From a virus, in IMG/VR virus record IMGVR_UViG_3300046170_000378, positions 148,343 through 212,342 of that record: a stretch of 64,000 nucleotides of DNA. One strand, 5' to 3'. Below the pieces are notes generated by a model. That model did no database searches and was not told where the DNA came from. It worked only from the letters and a program-made list of their open reading frames with translations. Each line of letters starts with the position of its first letter. Positions within the stretch are counted from its first letter, which is position 1. Below are positions 18,744 to 28,342 of the stretch, piece after piece. The position numbers and the translations under genes were made by a program.

Positions 18744-21700
18744 ATGAAAAACGCCTTCGATAGAATGGGGGCGCAGAGCAAGGCGATTGAAGAACTCAAT
18801 GAATCAGCTAAAGTAACTGCTGCGGCAGTTTCAGTAGGTGGAGATTTGTATTCTAGAATCGACGCTCTAGTAACAGTATTAGAGGATATGGCTTCCGGTA
18901 AATCTAGGCGGCGGAGGCAATAAGACAAGCATTAAAGAAGCTATGGCCATGGCTATCATGGCACCTACGCTAAAGCCAATAGGTACAGGTTTAGGTTATA
19001 TAGTAGCAGCACTTAACAAATTAGGACCTGACGGTGAGAAAAAGGCTAAGGCAATGGAAGGTATTGCTGGCGCTTTATCAAAACTTGGTGCAGTCGGTAA
19101 GTCTATATTCGCATTCGCAGGGGTATATGGCACTTTCAATTCCACTTTTAATAATAACAGCAATGGCATCGCCCTTTAATAGCGATAGCTCTTTTTGCGA
19201 CAATTGGTGCAGTGATGTTAGTGGCCAAAATACTAGATAAAAAGAAGTTAAAGGCATTAGCACAGCTTAAAAAAGTAGGTTTAGCCCTTTTAGTTTTTGC
19301 TGGATCACTGGCTTTAATATCTTTATTTATAGGACCTGCAATTAAAGGAGCTGTAGGGGTTGCTATTATGTTAGGTATAATAGGTATAACTCTAAAGGTG
19401 CTTGAGATGTTAGGTATCCTAGACGGTAAAAGATTAAAAGAATTTGGAACGGGAATGATGTTATTGGGTCTTGGTATATTAGCCATGGCTGTTTCATTCG
19501 CATTAGTTCAATTAATAATGCCACAAGCAATGAAAGGTGCTATATGGGCACTAGGTATTATATTAGTAATGGGATTAATGTTCTGGATGCTAGATAAGAT
19601 GGGAGTTGACAAAAGCATGCGAGAAGGTATTATGGCAATTGCCATGGCAGGTATCGCCATTGTTGGTTTAGGTCTTGCATTCGCAATATTTAAGTATTTA
19701 ATTCCAGATATGGAAACAATTTGGGCAGCTATTAAAATGTTAGCAATTATTGGTGTAACATTTGCAATAATAGGGGTGTTCCAAAAACCAATCATGACAG
19801 GTGCTAAAGCTCTATTATGGGCTTCATTGGCGATAGTAGTTGTAGCATTAGCATTTCTAATCTTAAATGCATTAATTCCACCTGGAGAAATGACACTCGA
19901 ATCATTTATGCCTCTTTTAGTAGTAGCAGGAATAGCAGCTGCATTCGTAGTTATAGGTTTAGGAGCTAGTTTAATTCAACAAGGTGCTATCGCAATGATT
20001 TTAGCAGGTGTGTCTATAATATTAATAGCGCTTGCAGTAAGAATGATCCAAAAGCCACTTGAAAAAGGAGGTTGGGAACTTATCGGTCAAATAGGTGCTT
20101 TAGTAGCGATGATAGCCGTAGAATTCGGTTTACTTGGTTTAGCATCTCCGTTTATATTGGCAGGTGCCGCGGCAATGTTAGTTTCTGGTGTTGCATTGAT
20201 CACTGTTGCAGGTGGTGTTGCAGCCATGGGCGCAGCAATGGATAAATCTAAAAAGTTATTAGCACAACACCCATCTGGTGATGGGACAAATTTAGGCGTA
20301 CTAATGAGTCAAATTGGAGATAGTTTCAATATGTGGCCATGGGAAGCAGCTGGTATATTATTAGGATCAGCAGCAATGTTAACCGCAGGTTTAGCATTAA
20401 TATCAATTGGTATAGGTATTAATAAATTCCAAAAAATATCTGAGAAGGCTGATTTACCTACGCTAGCTGAAAATATAGCGTTTATGGTCGGTTCATTAGC
20501 AGTTCCTTTTAATTTAATAGGTGGAGGTGGAACGCTTACTGTTAAGGATCCAATGACTGGGAAAGACACAGAAATTAAATTCACTGGTGGTGGAGGTGGT
20601 TTCTTCGGCTTAGGTGGTAGTAATCCAGTAGCTATGGGTATTTCTTCTGTACATGGTATGGGAGCTGCATTAACTGGTATTGCTAAAGGTGTTCAAAACA
20701 TGGCAAATCTTAAATTCCCAACAGGGTTTGATAAAGAAGGTAATGCTACAGGATATGAAACACTATCTGGAGATATTTGGAAAACAGTTATTGAAAATAC
20801 AGTAACTATGGTCGGTTCATTAGCAGTTCCATTTGCTATGATTGGTAACGGTCTTACAATAACAGATCCAGAAACTGGTCAACAAATTAAATTACCAGGT
20901 GGTGGTAAAAAAGGACTTTTAGCTTCTATATTTGGTGGAGGTGAATCTAATCCAGTAGCAGACGGTATTTCTTCTGTACAGGGTATGGGTGAAGCTTTAA
21001 CTGGTATAGCAATGGGTGTACAAGCTATGGCAATGCTTAAAATGCCAACAGGTTTTGATCCAGAAACGGGCGAACCAACAGGATTTGAGGTTTTTAATTT
21101 AGAGCATGCTAAAACAGTTACAGCAAACACTAAAACTTTGATAACAGCACTATCAGGTACTTTTGCACAAATAGGTAATTCGCCTAATGCCAAAACTAGT
21201 TGGTGGGGAGGAAAGTCTACAATACAAAAAGGTATTGATCTAGCACAAGGCATGGGAACACCTCTTAAAAACTTGGCAACAGGTGTTCAAGATATGGCTA
21301 ATTTAAAATTTGCTAAAGGATATGATGCTGAAGGTAAAGCCACTGGATATTACACTATTTCAGATCTAGATAAAATTGTACCTAAGATTGAAAAAAATTC
21401 ACAAATGCTAATTAAGGCATTAACAAACGTATTTACTACTATTGGTGGTAGTGAAGCTGCTAAAGGTAGAGGATGGTCATTCTGGAAACCTACCAAGTTT
21501 GAAAAGGGTATTGCTCTAGTTGAAAAAATTGCAGATCCATTTAAGAAATTAGCGGGAGCTGCAAAGAACGCTGCAAATATAGTTAAGGATATTTCGAACG
21601 CTCAAGAGGTTCAAGAAAAGGTTAAAGCTATGATTCAAGCTATTACTGAAGCTGGTGGAGAAAAATCACAATCAGAAATAGAAACGGCAATTAGGATGAT

Positions 21701-22613
21701 AAATGCCCTAGGCCACAACTACGATATATTTAGTTATGCTATACCCAAAATAGTAACCGCTGTAAATGGGTTCGAAGCTAAAAAGGGTAAAGCATTTATG
21801 AGTATTTTTGGTGGTGAATCAACACCGAAAACTTTAGTTCCTAAACTAATGATGTTAAAGGGACTTAGTACAGCATATGGTAAAATGTCATGGGCAATTC
21901 CAAAAATGACTGCAGCTATTAACAGTTTAGTAAAAGAACAAATGGATTCGTTTGTTAAAGTAATTGGAGGTAATGCTTGGAATCCTGCATTGGCAGGAGC
22001 CAAAATGGCATTATTTATGACAGTTGGTACCACATTTGGTATAATGGGTAATTCTATTCCAAAAATTACAGCAGCTATCAATGGTTTAAATCAAGTCAAC
22101 GCAGTGACTATGAAGGAAATGTTCATTGGTCCTGTAAGCTACCTAAGACCTATCGCAGGATACCGAGCTCAAGCTGAATTGTGGAATGCTATCGGCAGAA
22201 ACATGACTGCTAACTCTTCTGCATTCCCTAAAGTTGCTGAATCTATTAATTCAATGGATCTTACTAAACTTAAAGAATCCAGACAAATGTTTGAAGCACT
22301 TGCGGTTCTTGCAAGCGGAGATAGTCCAGATGATATACTTGCTGCAATGGGAGAATCTTTAGAAGATGCATTACAGAATTTAGCAGATATGATTGAGCAA
22401 TTTAAAACTTCGGTCGGTGAAGGTAATGCAGAAAATGCAAGTATTCTTGAAAAAGCAGCAGGTGGCATCGGTGGTGCCATTGGTGCATTTAAAGATGGAA
22501 TCACCGGTGGTGGTGGCGGAGACTCTGCTCAAGTAGTTGCAGCCGTTAATACATTAACTAAAGTATTAGTTAGAAGTGGTGTTAAGATTAGTAATATTGA
22601 CGACTTAGTCTAA
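18744..22613 (+). CDS. Tail tape-measure protein candidate, frame broken
   Basis: About 1290 residues after joining breaks near 18907, 19130 and 19185. ATG 18744 is preferred over the upstream TTG. The first third is very hydrophobic, with a series of Gly/Ala/Ile/Leu helices (about 130-560). The middle has repeated blocks (S-S-V-H-G-M-G / S-S-V-Q-G-M-G and L-K-F-P-T-G-F-D / L-K-M-P-T-G-F-D, then A-Q-G-M-G), and the C-terminus ends in a Gly-rich linker and short helix. Length, helical repeats, hydrophobic segments and place after the gp26-type gene fit a tape measure. T4 gp29 has 590 residues, so a longer tail is implied if this is correct. The repeats suggest growth by internal duplication. 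Confidence 0.65.
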
Positions 22614-22626
22614 TAAATAATTTATT

Positions 22627-22657
22627 TTGAAACCTTTTATACACGACGCGGTATAAC
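22627..22657 (+). promoter_or_regulatory. TGAAAC/TATAAC-type promoter
   Basis: TTGAAA (22627-22632), 19-bp spacer, TATAAC (22652-22657), 15 bp before the KTSC gene. It marks the change from late virion genes to small accessory genes. Confidence 0.55.
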
Positions 22658-22672
22658 TACTAAACAAAATAA

Positions 22673-22969
22673 ATGAGAACATCAACAACTTCACATTATA
22701 ATAGTTCTACTTTAACATCAGCTGAATATGATTTTAAAGAAAAGACATTAATTGTAAATTTTAACCATGCTAGTTACATGTATGAGGGTGTAGAGCCTGC
22801 AGACTTTAATGCCTTTGATCAAGCCGATTCTCAAGGTAAAGCACTAAACGAATTTATTAAAGGTAAATACGAGTATGATAAATTAGTTGATGAGAATATA
22901 GATACTAAATATCCAAAGGGTAGTCTATTAAATGAATTACCACCCGCGGATTATCAACTAGATAATTAA
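22673..22969 (+). CDS. KTSC-domain protein
   Basis: 98 residues. The KTSC pattern is visible: S-S-T-L near 12, E-Y-D-F-K-E-K-T-L-I-V-N-F near 18-30, Y-M-Y-E-G-V-E near 35-41 and A-D-S-Q-G-K-A-L-N-E-F-I-K-G near 51-64. KTSC domains occur alone or fused to lysyl-tRNA synthetase and other enzymes and are thought to bind nucleic acid. Role here unknown. Confidence 0.75.
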   Translation: MRTSTTSHYNSSTLTSAEYDFKEKTLIVNFNHASYMYEGVEPADFNAFDQADSQGKALNEFIKGKYEYDKLVDENIDTKYPKGSLLNELPPADYQLDN

Positions 22970-22980
22970 TATATCAAATC

Positions 22981-23172
22981 ATGACAAAAGCAAGCATTGT
23001 ACAGAGATTGCTAGATGAAAAAAGAATTACAGCAGAAGAAGCGGTAATTTTGTTACAGTCAGAAACTGTAAATATTCCAATGTATACACCTAATCCTTAT
23101 TACACTAGACCAGATTGGTCATCACCACCACCAGTTTGGTGCGAAGATAACACAACAAGTAACATCGATTAA
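22981..23172 (+). CDS. Small hypothetical protein (63 aa)
   Basis: An N-terminal helix pair (I-V-Q-R-L-L-D-E-K-R-I-T-A-E-E-A-V-I-L-L) is followed by a Pro/Tyr-rich tail. The first part resembles SHOCT-like short C-terminal helices. Function unknown. Confidence 0.6.
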   Translation: MTKASIVQRLLDEKRITAEEAVILLQSETVNIPMYTPNPYYTRPDWSSPPPVWCEDNTTSNID

Positions 23173-23183
23173 ACTATTTACTA

Positions 23184-23342
23184 ATGAAGAAGCGTAAACT
23201 ATCGCGTGAGGATATTAATCCCGAAGATCGTAAACGTAAACTCAACTTTAAAAAGAAGAGACAACGTAATCAAGAACCAACTTTTGACCACCGTAGAGTT
23301 AGAAGTTTAAAAGATTTAGATGACTATGAAGAAGAATTCTAA
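23184..23342 (+). CDS. Very basic small protein (52 aa)
   Basis: Encodes M-K-K-R-K-L-S-R-E-D-I-N followed by a Lys/Arg-dense stretch (K-K-K-R-Q-R-N) and an acidic end (D-D-Y-E-E-E-F). Probably nucleic-acid binding by composition. It is the first of a chain of overlapping small genes to 24240. Confidence 0.5.
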   Translation: MKKRKLSREDINPEDRKRKLNFKKKRQRNQEPTFDHRRVRSLKDLDDYEEEF

Positions 23343-23433
23343 ATGGAATTGGACCATGATAATCACATGGTCTATTCTTATGACAATATCATATGCACTT
23401 TGGTCAACAATATTTAAAGCTGTTCTAACATGA
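23326..23433 (+). CDS. Single-span membrane peptide (35 aa)
   Basis: Starts inside the preceding gene (17-bp overlap) and ends in ATGA overlap with the next. Encodes K-K-N-S-K-W-N-W-T followed by one hydrophobic span (M-I-I-T-W-S-I-L-M-T-I-S-Y-A-L). Overlap chaining supports it. Confidence 0.45.
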   Translation: MKKNSKWNWTMIITWSILMTISYALWSTIFKAVLT

Positions 23434-23636
23434 ATGGATATTATATAAGTGATGAGTATAGAACTAATTCAAAAAGTCTTGTTCCAGGAGGATGGGATGT
23501 TGAAGTAGAATTTCACAACAATGAAAAGAGAATTTACTCAAACATTAAAAACACAGAAGCATACGCTAAGCATATATTGGCAAATGATAAAAATGTGAAA
23601 TCAGTAACAGTAATCGGAGAAAGTAAGACGCAATGA
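23430..23636 (+). CDS. Small hypothetical protein (68 aa)
   Basis: ATGA overlaps on both sides show tight coupling. It has a likely beta-rich core (W-D-V-E-V-E-F-H-N-N-E-K-R-I-Y) and a C-terminal V-K-S-V-T-V-I-G strand. No family recognised. Confidence 0.6.
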   Translation: MNGYYISDEYRTNSKSLVPGGWDVEVEFHNNEKRIYSNIKNTEAYAKHILANDKNVKSVTVIGESKTQ

Positions 23637-23842
23637 AAGAAGAAGATTTTATACACAGACACATTGAGAGCATATTAGATGTTCCTGGTGATCTTAGTTC
23701 TGGAATCAACGGTTGTATACTCGCAACTGCATTCGACAGAGCATGTAATATCCTAGAAGCTAATGGATCTAAAAAACCCAGAGTCGTGCAAGTAATAGAT
23801 GATCCAGAGTGCGAACTCACATATTTGGTAGAAAATGAATGA
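23633..23842 (+). CDS. Small hypothetical protein (69 aa)
   Basis: Acidic and helical in its first half (E-E-D-F-I-H-R-H-I-E-S-I-L), with two Cys (C28, C39) and a C-terminal strand. Overlaps both neighbours. Confidence 0.55.
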   Translation: MKEEDFIHRHIESILDVPGDLSSGINGCILATAFDRACNILEANGSKKPRVVQVIDDPECELTYLVENE

Positions 23843-23963
23843 CGATATGATATTTTGGGACGATATGTGGAACATGTCGGATAAAAAATTAAAAAAAATA
23901 ACAAAACATGAAGATACTTCAGAAGATAGCGTGGAAGACACGCAAGTGGAACCTAAAGATTAA
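23835..23963 (+). CDS. Small acidic protein (42 aa)
   Basis: Starts in the 3' end of the preceding gene and overlaps the next by 56 bp. Trp/Met-rich start (M-I-F-W-D-D-M-W-N-M), then a charged tail. Supported only by the chain of overlaps. Confidence 0.4.
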   Translation: MNDDMIFWDDMWNMSDKKLKKITKHEDTSEDSVEDTQVEPKD

Positions 23964-24240
23964 CCTATTTGATTTATTCCTCCATGATGGCGATGGCTGT
24001 TGGGGATTTGTTTTGTTTGAAATAGTACATAATTTCGAAACAAAGTCATTGTTGGCTTTTGAGTTTAGATTACCAAACGGAGGCAATGTTAAAGAATTCA
24101 CCATTGATAACTGGGATTTCTTATTCGTTAGAAGTTATATGTATAAGCAATGGGCAAAGTTAGACGACAGAAAGATGTGGTCTGGACCTCTTTCTAGATG
24201 GGATGAGATTAAATTGAAGGTGCTTGAGAAAATACTTTGA
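23908..24240 (+). CDS. Hypothetical protein (110 aa)
   Basis: Trp- and Phe-rich, with L-F-L-H-D-G-D-G-C-W-G-F-V near residue 24 and W-S-G-P-L-S-R-W-D near 92. Last gene of the overlapping chain before a new promoter element. No family recognised. Confidence 0.55.
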   Translation: MKILQKIAWKTRKWNLKINLFDLFLHDGDGCWGFVLFEIVHNFETKSLLAFEFRLPNGGNVKEFTIDNWDFLFVRSYMYKQWAKLDDRKMWSGPLSRWDEIKLKVLEKIL

Positions 24241-24264
24241 TTTTTTTTGAAAATAGTTTAGCCC

Positions 24265-24300
24265 AGATTTTTTTATGTCAAAAGAATTTGGTATATTAGT
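24265..24300 (+). promoter_or_regulatory. Conserved GGTATATTAGT promoter element
   Basis: AGATTTTTTTATGTCAAA, then TTTGGTATATTAGT, 35 bp before the next ATG. Near-identical to the copies at 33820 and 48561. Confidence 0.75.
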
Positions 24301-24335
24301 AGAGTAATTAATAGTTAAACTAAAAAAAACAAATT

Positions 24336-24710
24336 ATGCCTTACATTAGTAAAGAACAAGTAAAAGAAAAAAGAAAAGCTCTTAAAGCTGCACTTCCGCA
24401 GTACAAATTATCTATTACCACTGAGCATTATAGCGGTATCAAAGTTGCCATTATGGAAGGACCTACAGATTTTGGGTCTACATACGAGCAGCTTAATCAT
24501 TTTCACGATTACAGAGAAGAAAGATGGAATAGAGACACCGAACAGTATGAATCTAATCCACAAATAGCAGACGTTATGGATGTTATTATGCCTATTTTAA
24601 ACGAGGGCAAAGGTGAAGGATTTGAAGACAGTGATTATGGACATGTGCCGTCATATTACACTTGGGTACATATCGGTAAATGGGACAAACCATATACTAT
24701 TAAAAAATAA
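24336..24710 (+). CDS. LPD29-like domain protein
   Basis: 124 residues. The pattern R-K-A-L-K-A-A-L-P-Q-Y-K-L-S-I, then I-K-V-A-I-M-E-G-P-T-D and a C-terminal H-I-G-K-W-D-K-P-Y resembles large polyvalent-protein-associated domain 29, found in many phage and plasmid proteins of unknown biochemical role. It has its own promoter element. Confidence 0.55.
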   Translation: MPYISKEQVKEKRKALKAALPQYKLSITTEHYSGIKVAIMEGPTDFGSTYEQLNHFHDYREERWNRDTEQYESNPQIADVMDVIMPILNEGKGEGFEDSDYGHVPSYYTWVHIGKWDKPYTIKK

Positions 24711-24877
24711 TGAAAAACGAAAAGTTTTTGGAAGCTGTAAATATTTTTGGTAAAGATGTGGTTGACGAGGTTATTGCCATCGTCAATCTCTCTGATCCAG
24801 ATACTGCAGCAATTCAATTTGAAGACGATGATCTAGAGGATCATGTAGCATGTGTAGAATTTATATACTTTAGTTAA
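24710..24877 (+). CDS. Small acidic protein (55 aa)
   Basis: Starts on the last base of the upstream stop codon (TAATG). Acidic C-terminal half (F-E-D-D-D-L-E-D-H). Unknown. Confidence 0.5.
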   Translation: MKNEKFLEAVNIFGKDVVDEVIAIVNLSDPDTAAIQFEDDDLEDHVACVEFIYFS

Positions 24878-24878
24878 T

Positions 24879-24992
24879 ATGAAAAAAATCAAAACAATTA
24901 TTAGAAAAATAGAAGCAACCGACATCTTTTTGATTACGGCATTCGGCTTGTATTTAACTCTTTTAATTTCAAATCTTTTGAAAATGATGTAA
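24879..24992 (+). CDS. Single-span membrane peptide (37 aa)
   Basis: Basic start (K-K-I-K-T-I-I-R-K-I-E) then one hydrophobic span (I-F-L-I-T-A-F-G-L-Y-L-T-L-L-I). One base after the upstream stop. Unknown. Confidence 0.45.
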   Translation: MKKIKTIIRKIEATDIFLITAFGLYLTLLISNLLKMM

Positions 24993-25022
24993 ATTTTCCA
25001 GAAAGTATGTAATTATACTTAT

Positions 25023-25214
25023 ATGGAAAACAAAATCAAAACACCAATCGTAGAATTAATTGAGCAATTTGAGTCAGAGCTACATCACAGTAGCACTCGT
25101 CAAGGATTACAATATGCGATTGAAATTTCTAAGCGAATGCTTAAGAAAGAACAGAAGATAATGTGCTGGTTTGCTCAAGAGTGGCACGAAATGAAAATTA
25201 AAACAGAATACTAA
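25023..25214 (+). CDS. Small hypothetical protein (63 aa)
   Basis: Helical (V-E-L-I-E-Q-F-E-S-E-L-H-H). The stop overlaps the start of the nuclease-like gene by one base, so the two may work together. Confidence 0.55.
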   Translation: MENKIKTPIVELIEQFESELHHSSTRQGLQYAIEISKRMLKKEQKIMCWFAQEWHEMKIKTEY

Positions 25215-25639
25215 TGCAAGAATTATTTAAAGAAAGAGTTAATTATAACAAATTAGGTGGCAAAGAGCAAGAGGTTTATAATTTTGCTAAAACAGCAGCA
25301 GTACTAGTAGAATATGGATTTGCGTGTTCTCAGATCACAGCAGATAAGCATGGTGCAGACATGATTGCATATCATATAGATACAGCTACTCCATATTCTA
25401 TTCAGCTAAAAGGCTCCAGGGCTACACTGGATCGTAAGTATTCTGGTAAAAACATTTGGATTGCATATACAGATCGTAAAACAAATGAGCTTTGTATTTA
25501 TAATCATGATCAAGCTGCAGAGATATTTGAAAAAACCAAATCAGGTCAATGTGACACATGGAAAAACAAAGGATGGTATAGTGGAATGAGTATGCATAAA
25601 CATTTTGAAGAAATTATTACTCGTTTAAAAATAAATTGA
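25214..25639 (+). CDS. PD-(D/E)XK nuclease-like protein
   Basis: 141 residues. The core G-A-D-M-I-A-Y-H (near 53) followed by Y-S-I-Q-L-K-G-S (near 68) gives a D...QxK arrangement typical of PD-(D/E)XK nucleases and Holliday-junction-resolvase-like folds. An upstream helix E-Q-E-V-Y-N-F-A-K-T-A-A-V-L-V-E-Y-G precedes it, as in such enzymes. Whether it cleaves host, phage or branched DNA is not known. Confidence 0.55.
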   Translation: MQELFKERVNYNKLGGKEQEVYNFAKTAAVLVEYGFACSQITADKHGADMIAYHIDTATPYSIQLKGSRATLDRKYSGKNIWIAYTDRKTNELCIYNHDQAAEIFEKTKSGQCDTWKNKGWYSGMSMHKHFEEIITRLKIN

Positions 25640-25653
25640 AAATAATTAGTCCC

Positions 25654-25690
25654 AGATTTTTTTATGTCAATTATTTGTGGTATATTAGTA
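25654..25690 (+). promoter_or_regulatory. Conserved GGTATATTAGTA promoter element (ligase operon)
   Basis: AGATTTTTTTATGTCAAT, then TTTGTGGTATATTAGTA, 22 bp before the next ATG. The downstream AAAAGCTAAAAGATATG is shared with the copy at 33520. Confidence 0.75.
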
Positions 25691-25712
25691 TTGTATTTAA
25701 AAGCTAAAAGAT

Positions 25713-25943
25713 ATGACAATTAAACAATTTTACTTAGAGAACTATCCAAGCGATGATTTGGGTACTGAGATCGATGAAAGCGCAACTTTTGCAGGTTTGC
25801 TAAATAATATAATTACAGCCAACGACGTGTATTCATATATTGGTGTAGGTGATAGTATTATTAGAGAAAGATTATTTTCTAAATTAGCAGAACAATTAAA
25901 CACAAGTTACGATTACGTTTATAATTTATGGTTAAAAAAATAA
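25713..25943 (+). CDS. Small hypothetical protein (76 aa)
   Basis: Helical and acidic, overlapping the ligase gene by 16 bp. Starts M-T-I-K-Q-F-Y-L-E-N-Y. Unknown. Co-transcribed with the ligase. Confidence 0.6.
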   Translation: MTIKQFYLENYPSDDLGTEIDESATFAGLLNNIITANDVYSYIGVGDSIIRERLFSKLAEQLNTSYDYVYNLWLKK

Positions 25944-27238
25944 AAGACATGACAGATTTTCAACTTATTGCAGATTTCGTTGAAGCATCAAATGCTACGA
26001 ACTCTAATTCAGATAAACTAGAAGTTATCAAAGAATATACTCAGTATGATATTGTGTGTAAGGCACTTAATTATACTTACGACACATTTAAACAATATGG
26101 CGTAACTTCTGCTAATTGTAAGAAAAATTCAGATTTGGTAAGTCCTTACCACCAATTTGAAGACTTTTTCTTGTTGTTAGATTATCTAAACGATAGAACT
26201 CTTACGGGCCACGATGCAATTAAATCAGTTAACCGATATGTGTCAGATAATCCGCTTTATGCAGATCTTATTTGGAATATTATCGATCGTAACTTGAAGA
26301 CTAGATCTACTGCATCTATGATCAATAAAGTAAAACCTGGCCTAATTCCTACATTTGATGTGGCACTCGCTCAAGCATATGACGAGAAGACTAAGAAAAA
26401 GGTAGATTGGAATGATGGTTGGTATGCAAGTCGTAAACTTGATGGAGTTAGGTGTCTTGGTGTTATTGATGATAAAGGTAAAGTTAAATTTTACTCAAGA
26501 CAAGGTAAAGAGTTTTTGACTCTTGACAATCTTAAGCCATCGATTGAGAAGCTTGGCCTAACTAACATGGTTTTTGACGGAGAAGTTTGTGTAGTAGATG
26601 AAAATGGTAATGAAGATTTTCAAGGTATTATTAAAGAGATCAAACGAAAAGATCATACTATTGAAAAGCCATTCTATTATATCTTTGATTTATTGACTTC
26701 TAAAGATTTTGCAGATAAAGAATCTATCACTACACTTTCTGAAAGACTTGAAACTGCAAGAGCATATGTAATGAATGACGATTACATTGGAGTTTTAAAA
26801 CAAATTTTGGCAGATGACATGGTAATGGAAACTATGATGGAAAAGTCAAAGCGTGAAGGTTGGGAAGGTCTTATGTTGCGTAAAGATACAACTTACAAAG
26901 GTAAGCGTTCTAATGATGTTCTTAAAGTTAAGAAATTCTTTGATGATGAGTATGTAGTTGTCGATCTAGAAAACGATACACATCGTGTTATTGTCGATGG
27001 CACAGAGGTTGAAGAAGTAATGTTGAAGAATGTTATTATTGAACACAAAGGAAATCGCGTACAAGTCGGCAGTGGCTTTAATCATGAGCAGCGTAGATAC
27101 TATTTCCAAAATCCTAATCAGATTTTAGGAAAACAAATCACAGTTCAATACTTTGAAGAAACAACAAATATGAATGGAACTCACTCACTAAGATTTCCAG
27201 TAATTAAAGCGGTGTATGAAACACCAAGAGACATTTAA
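25928..27238 (+). CDS. ATP-dependent DNA ligase (gp30-like)
   Basis: 436 residues. Seals nicks during replication and repair. Adenylation motif Y-A-S-R-K-L-D-G-V-R with catalytic K170, then F-D-G-E-V near 218, a mid motif F-Y-Y-I-F-D-L-L, E-G-L-M-L-R-K near 318 and D-V-L-K-V-K-K near 331, i.e. ligase motifs I, III, IIIa, IV and V in order, followed by an OB-fold. Length is close to T4 ligase (487). It probably acts with the RNase H-type nuclease on Okazaki fragments. Confidence 0.92.
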   Translation: MVKKIKDMTDFQLIADFVEASNATNSNSDKLEVIKEYTQYDIVCKALNYTYDTFKQYGVTSANCKKNSDLVSPYHQFEDFFLLLDYLNDRTLTGHDAIKSVNRYVSDNPLYADLIWNIIDRNLKTRSTASMINKVKPGLIPTFDVALAQAYDEKTKKKVDWNDGWYASRKLDGVRCLGVIDDKGKVKFYSRQGKEFLTLDNLKPSIEKLGLTNMVFDGEVCVVDENGNEDFQGIIKEIKRKDHTIEKPFYYIFDLLTSKDFADKESITTLSERLETARAYVMNDDYIGVLKQILADDMVMETMMEKSKREGWEGLMLRKDTTYKGKRSNDVLKVKKFFDDEYVVVDLENDTHRVIVDGTEVEEVMLKNVIIEHKGNRVQVGSGFNHEQRRYYFQNPNQILGKQITVQYFEETTNMNGTHSLRFPVIKAVYETPRDI

Positions 27239-27249
27239 ATATAAATAAT

Positions 27250-27474
27250 ATGAGATATACAGTAACTTACGAGGTTTACATTGAAGGCGACAATGACAAA
27301 CATGCCCTTTCTAAGGCAGAACTAATAGCCAAAAATCAAAACGCATTACATCCGAGTCAAAGATGGGATGTACATAAACTACATATCACTCCATTTGCAT
27401 CATTAAATGTAAAAGAAGTCGATATTGATGCTATTAGAACAGAAAAATTACTAAAAGAAGATTTACCATTTTAA
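27250..27474 (+). CDS. Small hypothetical protein (74 aa)
   Basis: Lies between ligase and glycosylase with short gaps (11 and 2 bp), so it is probably in the same operon. Beta strand start (R-Y-T-V-T-Y-E-V-Y-I-E-G) then a helix (K-H-A-L-S-K-A-E-L-I-A). Unknown. Confidence 0.6.
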   Translation: MRYTVTYEVYIEGDNDKHALSKAELIAKNQNALHPSQRWDVHKLHITPFASLNVKEVDIDAIRTEKLLKEDLPF

Positions 27475-27476
27475 TT

Positions 27477-28331
27477 ATGCCAGAATTAGCCGAACTTAAA
27501 TTAACATCAGATTACGTAAATAATTGCTCAGAAGGAGTAACATATGCTCGCGTAGAAAAGAATCCCCAACACAAAGGTAAGGAGCTAGATATTCCATTTA
27601 AATATTTCAGGCTTAAATCAGAAAGTAAAGGTAAAGAAATTGTACTAACTATTAAAGATGAAGATAGCAAAGATTTTATTCCTATTCGTATTACTATGGG
27701 AATGTCAGGTCATTTTCAACTAACAAATACTGGCCAAGAGCCAAAGCACGCACACCTTAAGTTCCATCGAAAAGACGGCACTACACTATCGTTTGTAGAT
27801 GTACGTAGATTTGGTAAATGGACACAAGGTGTTGCATGGAACGAGGACAGAGGACCAGATCCAACGTCAGATTTCGATGCCTTCTTTTTGAATATTATGA
27901 CTAATCTTACTAAAAGAACATTTCGTAAGCCACTTTATGAAGTTCTTATGGACCAAAAATGGTTTAATGGGATTGGTAATTATCTAAGAGCTGAAATTAT
28001 ATTTAGAGCAGAGAATGTTGATCCATTTCTCCCAGCATCTCAGCAAATTGCTAAGTACCCAAAGATCTTGGAACTATGTAGAGATATTCCGATGTTGGCG
28101 TATGCCAAAGGAGGCGGAAGTATTCGAGACTGGGACAATCCATTTGGATCTGATGCCATCCAAGAAAAATTTATGCTCTGTTATGGAAACAAAACGATGG
28201 ATACTCGTATAGATCCTAAGGGACGTAGATTTTGGTATGATCCTAAATGGAACGCACCGATGCACAGAGACGATTTAAAAGATTGGGATTATTATAGCGG
28301 CTTACCAAGTCCTTCAGCATATAAATCATAA
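27477..28331 (+). CDS. Fpg/Nei-family DNA glycosylase, zincless-finger type
   Basis: 284 residues. Base-excision repair glycosylase/AP lyase. The N-terminal P-E-L-A-E supplies the catalytic Pro and Glu of the family, followed by M-G-M-S-G-H-F, F-V-D-V-R-R-F-G-K-W and the H2TH region with W-F-N-G-I-G-N-Y-L-R-A-E-I. The usual C-terminal CxxC...CxxC zinc finger is absent. Instead the segment near 240-262 (C-Y-G-N-K-T-M-D, then G-R-R-F-W-Y-D-P) fits the zincless finger known in NEIL1, plant FPG and mimivirus Nei1. It follows the ligase in one operon, which suggests a small repair module. Confidence 0.82.
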   Translation: MPELAELKLTSDYVNNCSEGVTYARVEKNPQHKGKELDIPFKYFRLKSESKGKEIVLTIKDEDSKDFIPIRITMGMSGHFQLTNTGQEPKHAHLKFHRKDGTTLSFVDVRRFGKWTQGVAWNEDRGPDPTSDFDAFFLNIMTNLTKRTFRKPLYEVLMDQKWFNGIGNYLRAEIIFRAENVDPFLPASQQIAKYPKILELCRDIPMLAYAKGGGSIRDWDNPFGSDAIQEKFMLCYGNKTMDTRIDPKGRRFWYDPKWNAPMHRDDLKDWDYYSGLPSPSAYKS

Positions 28332-28342
28332 ATAAATTGATA

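Noticed and set aside
19148-22504. Minus-strand Ile/Pro/Ala-rich ORFs within the tape-measure gene
   Set aside because: Antisense shadows of Gly/Ala/Ile codons; none has context or recognisable features.
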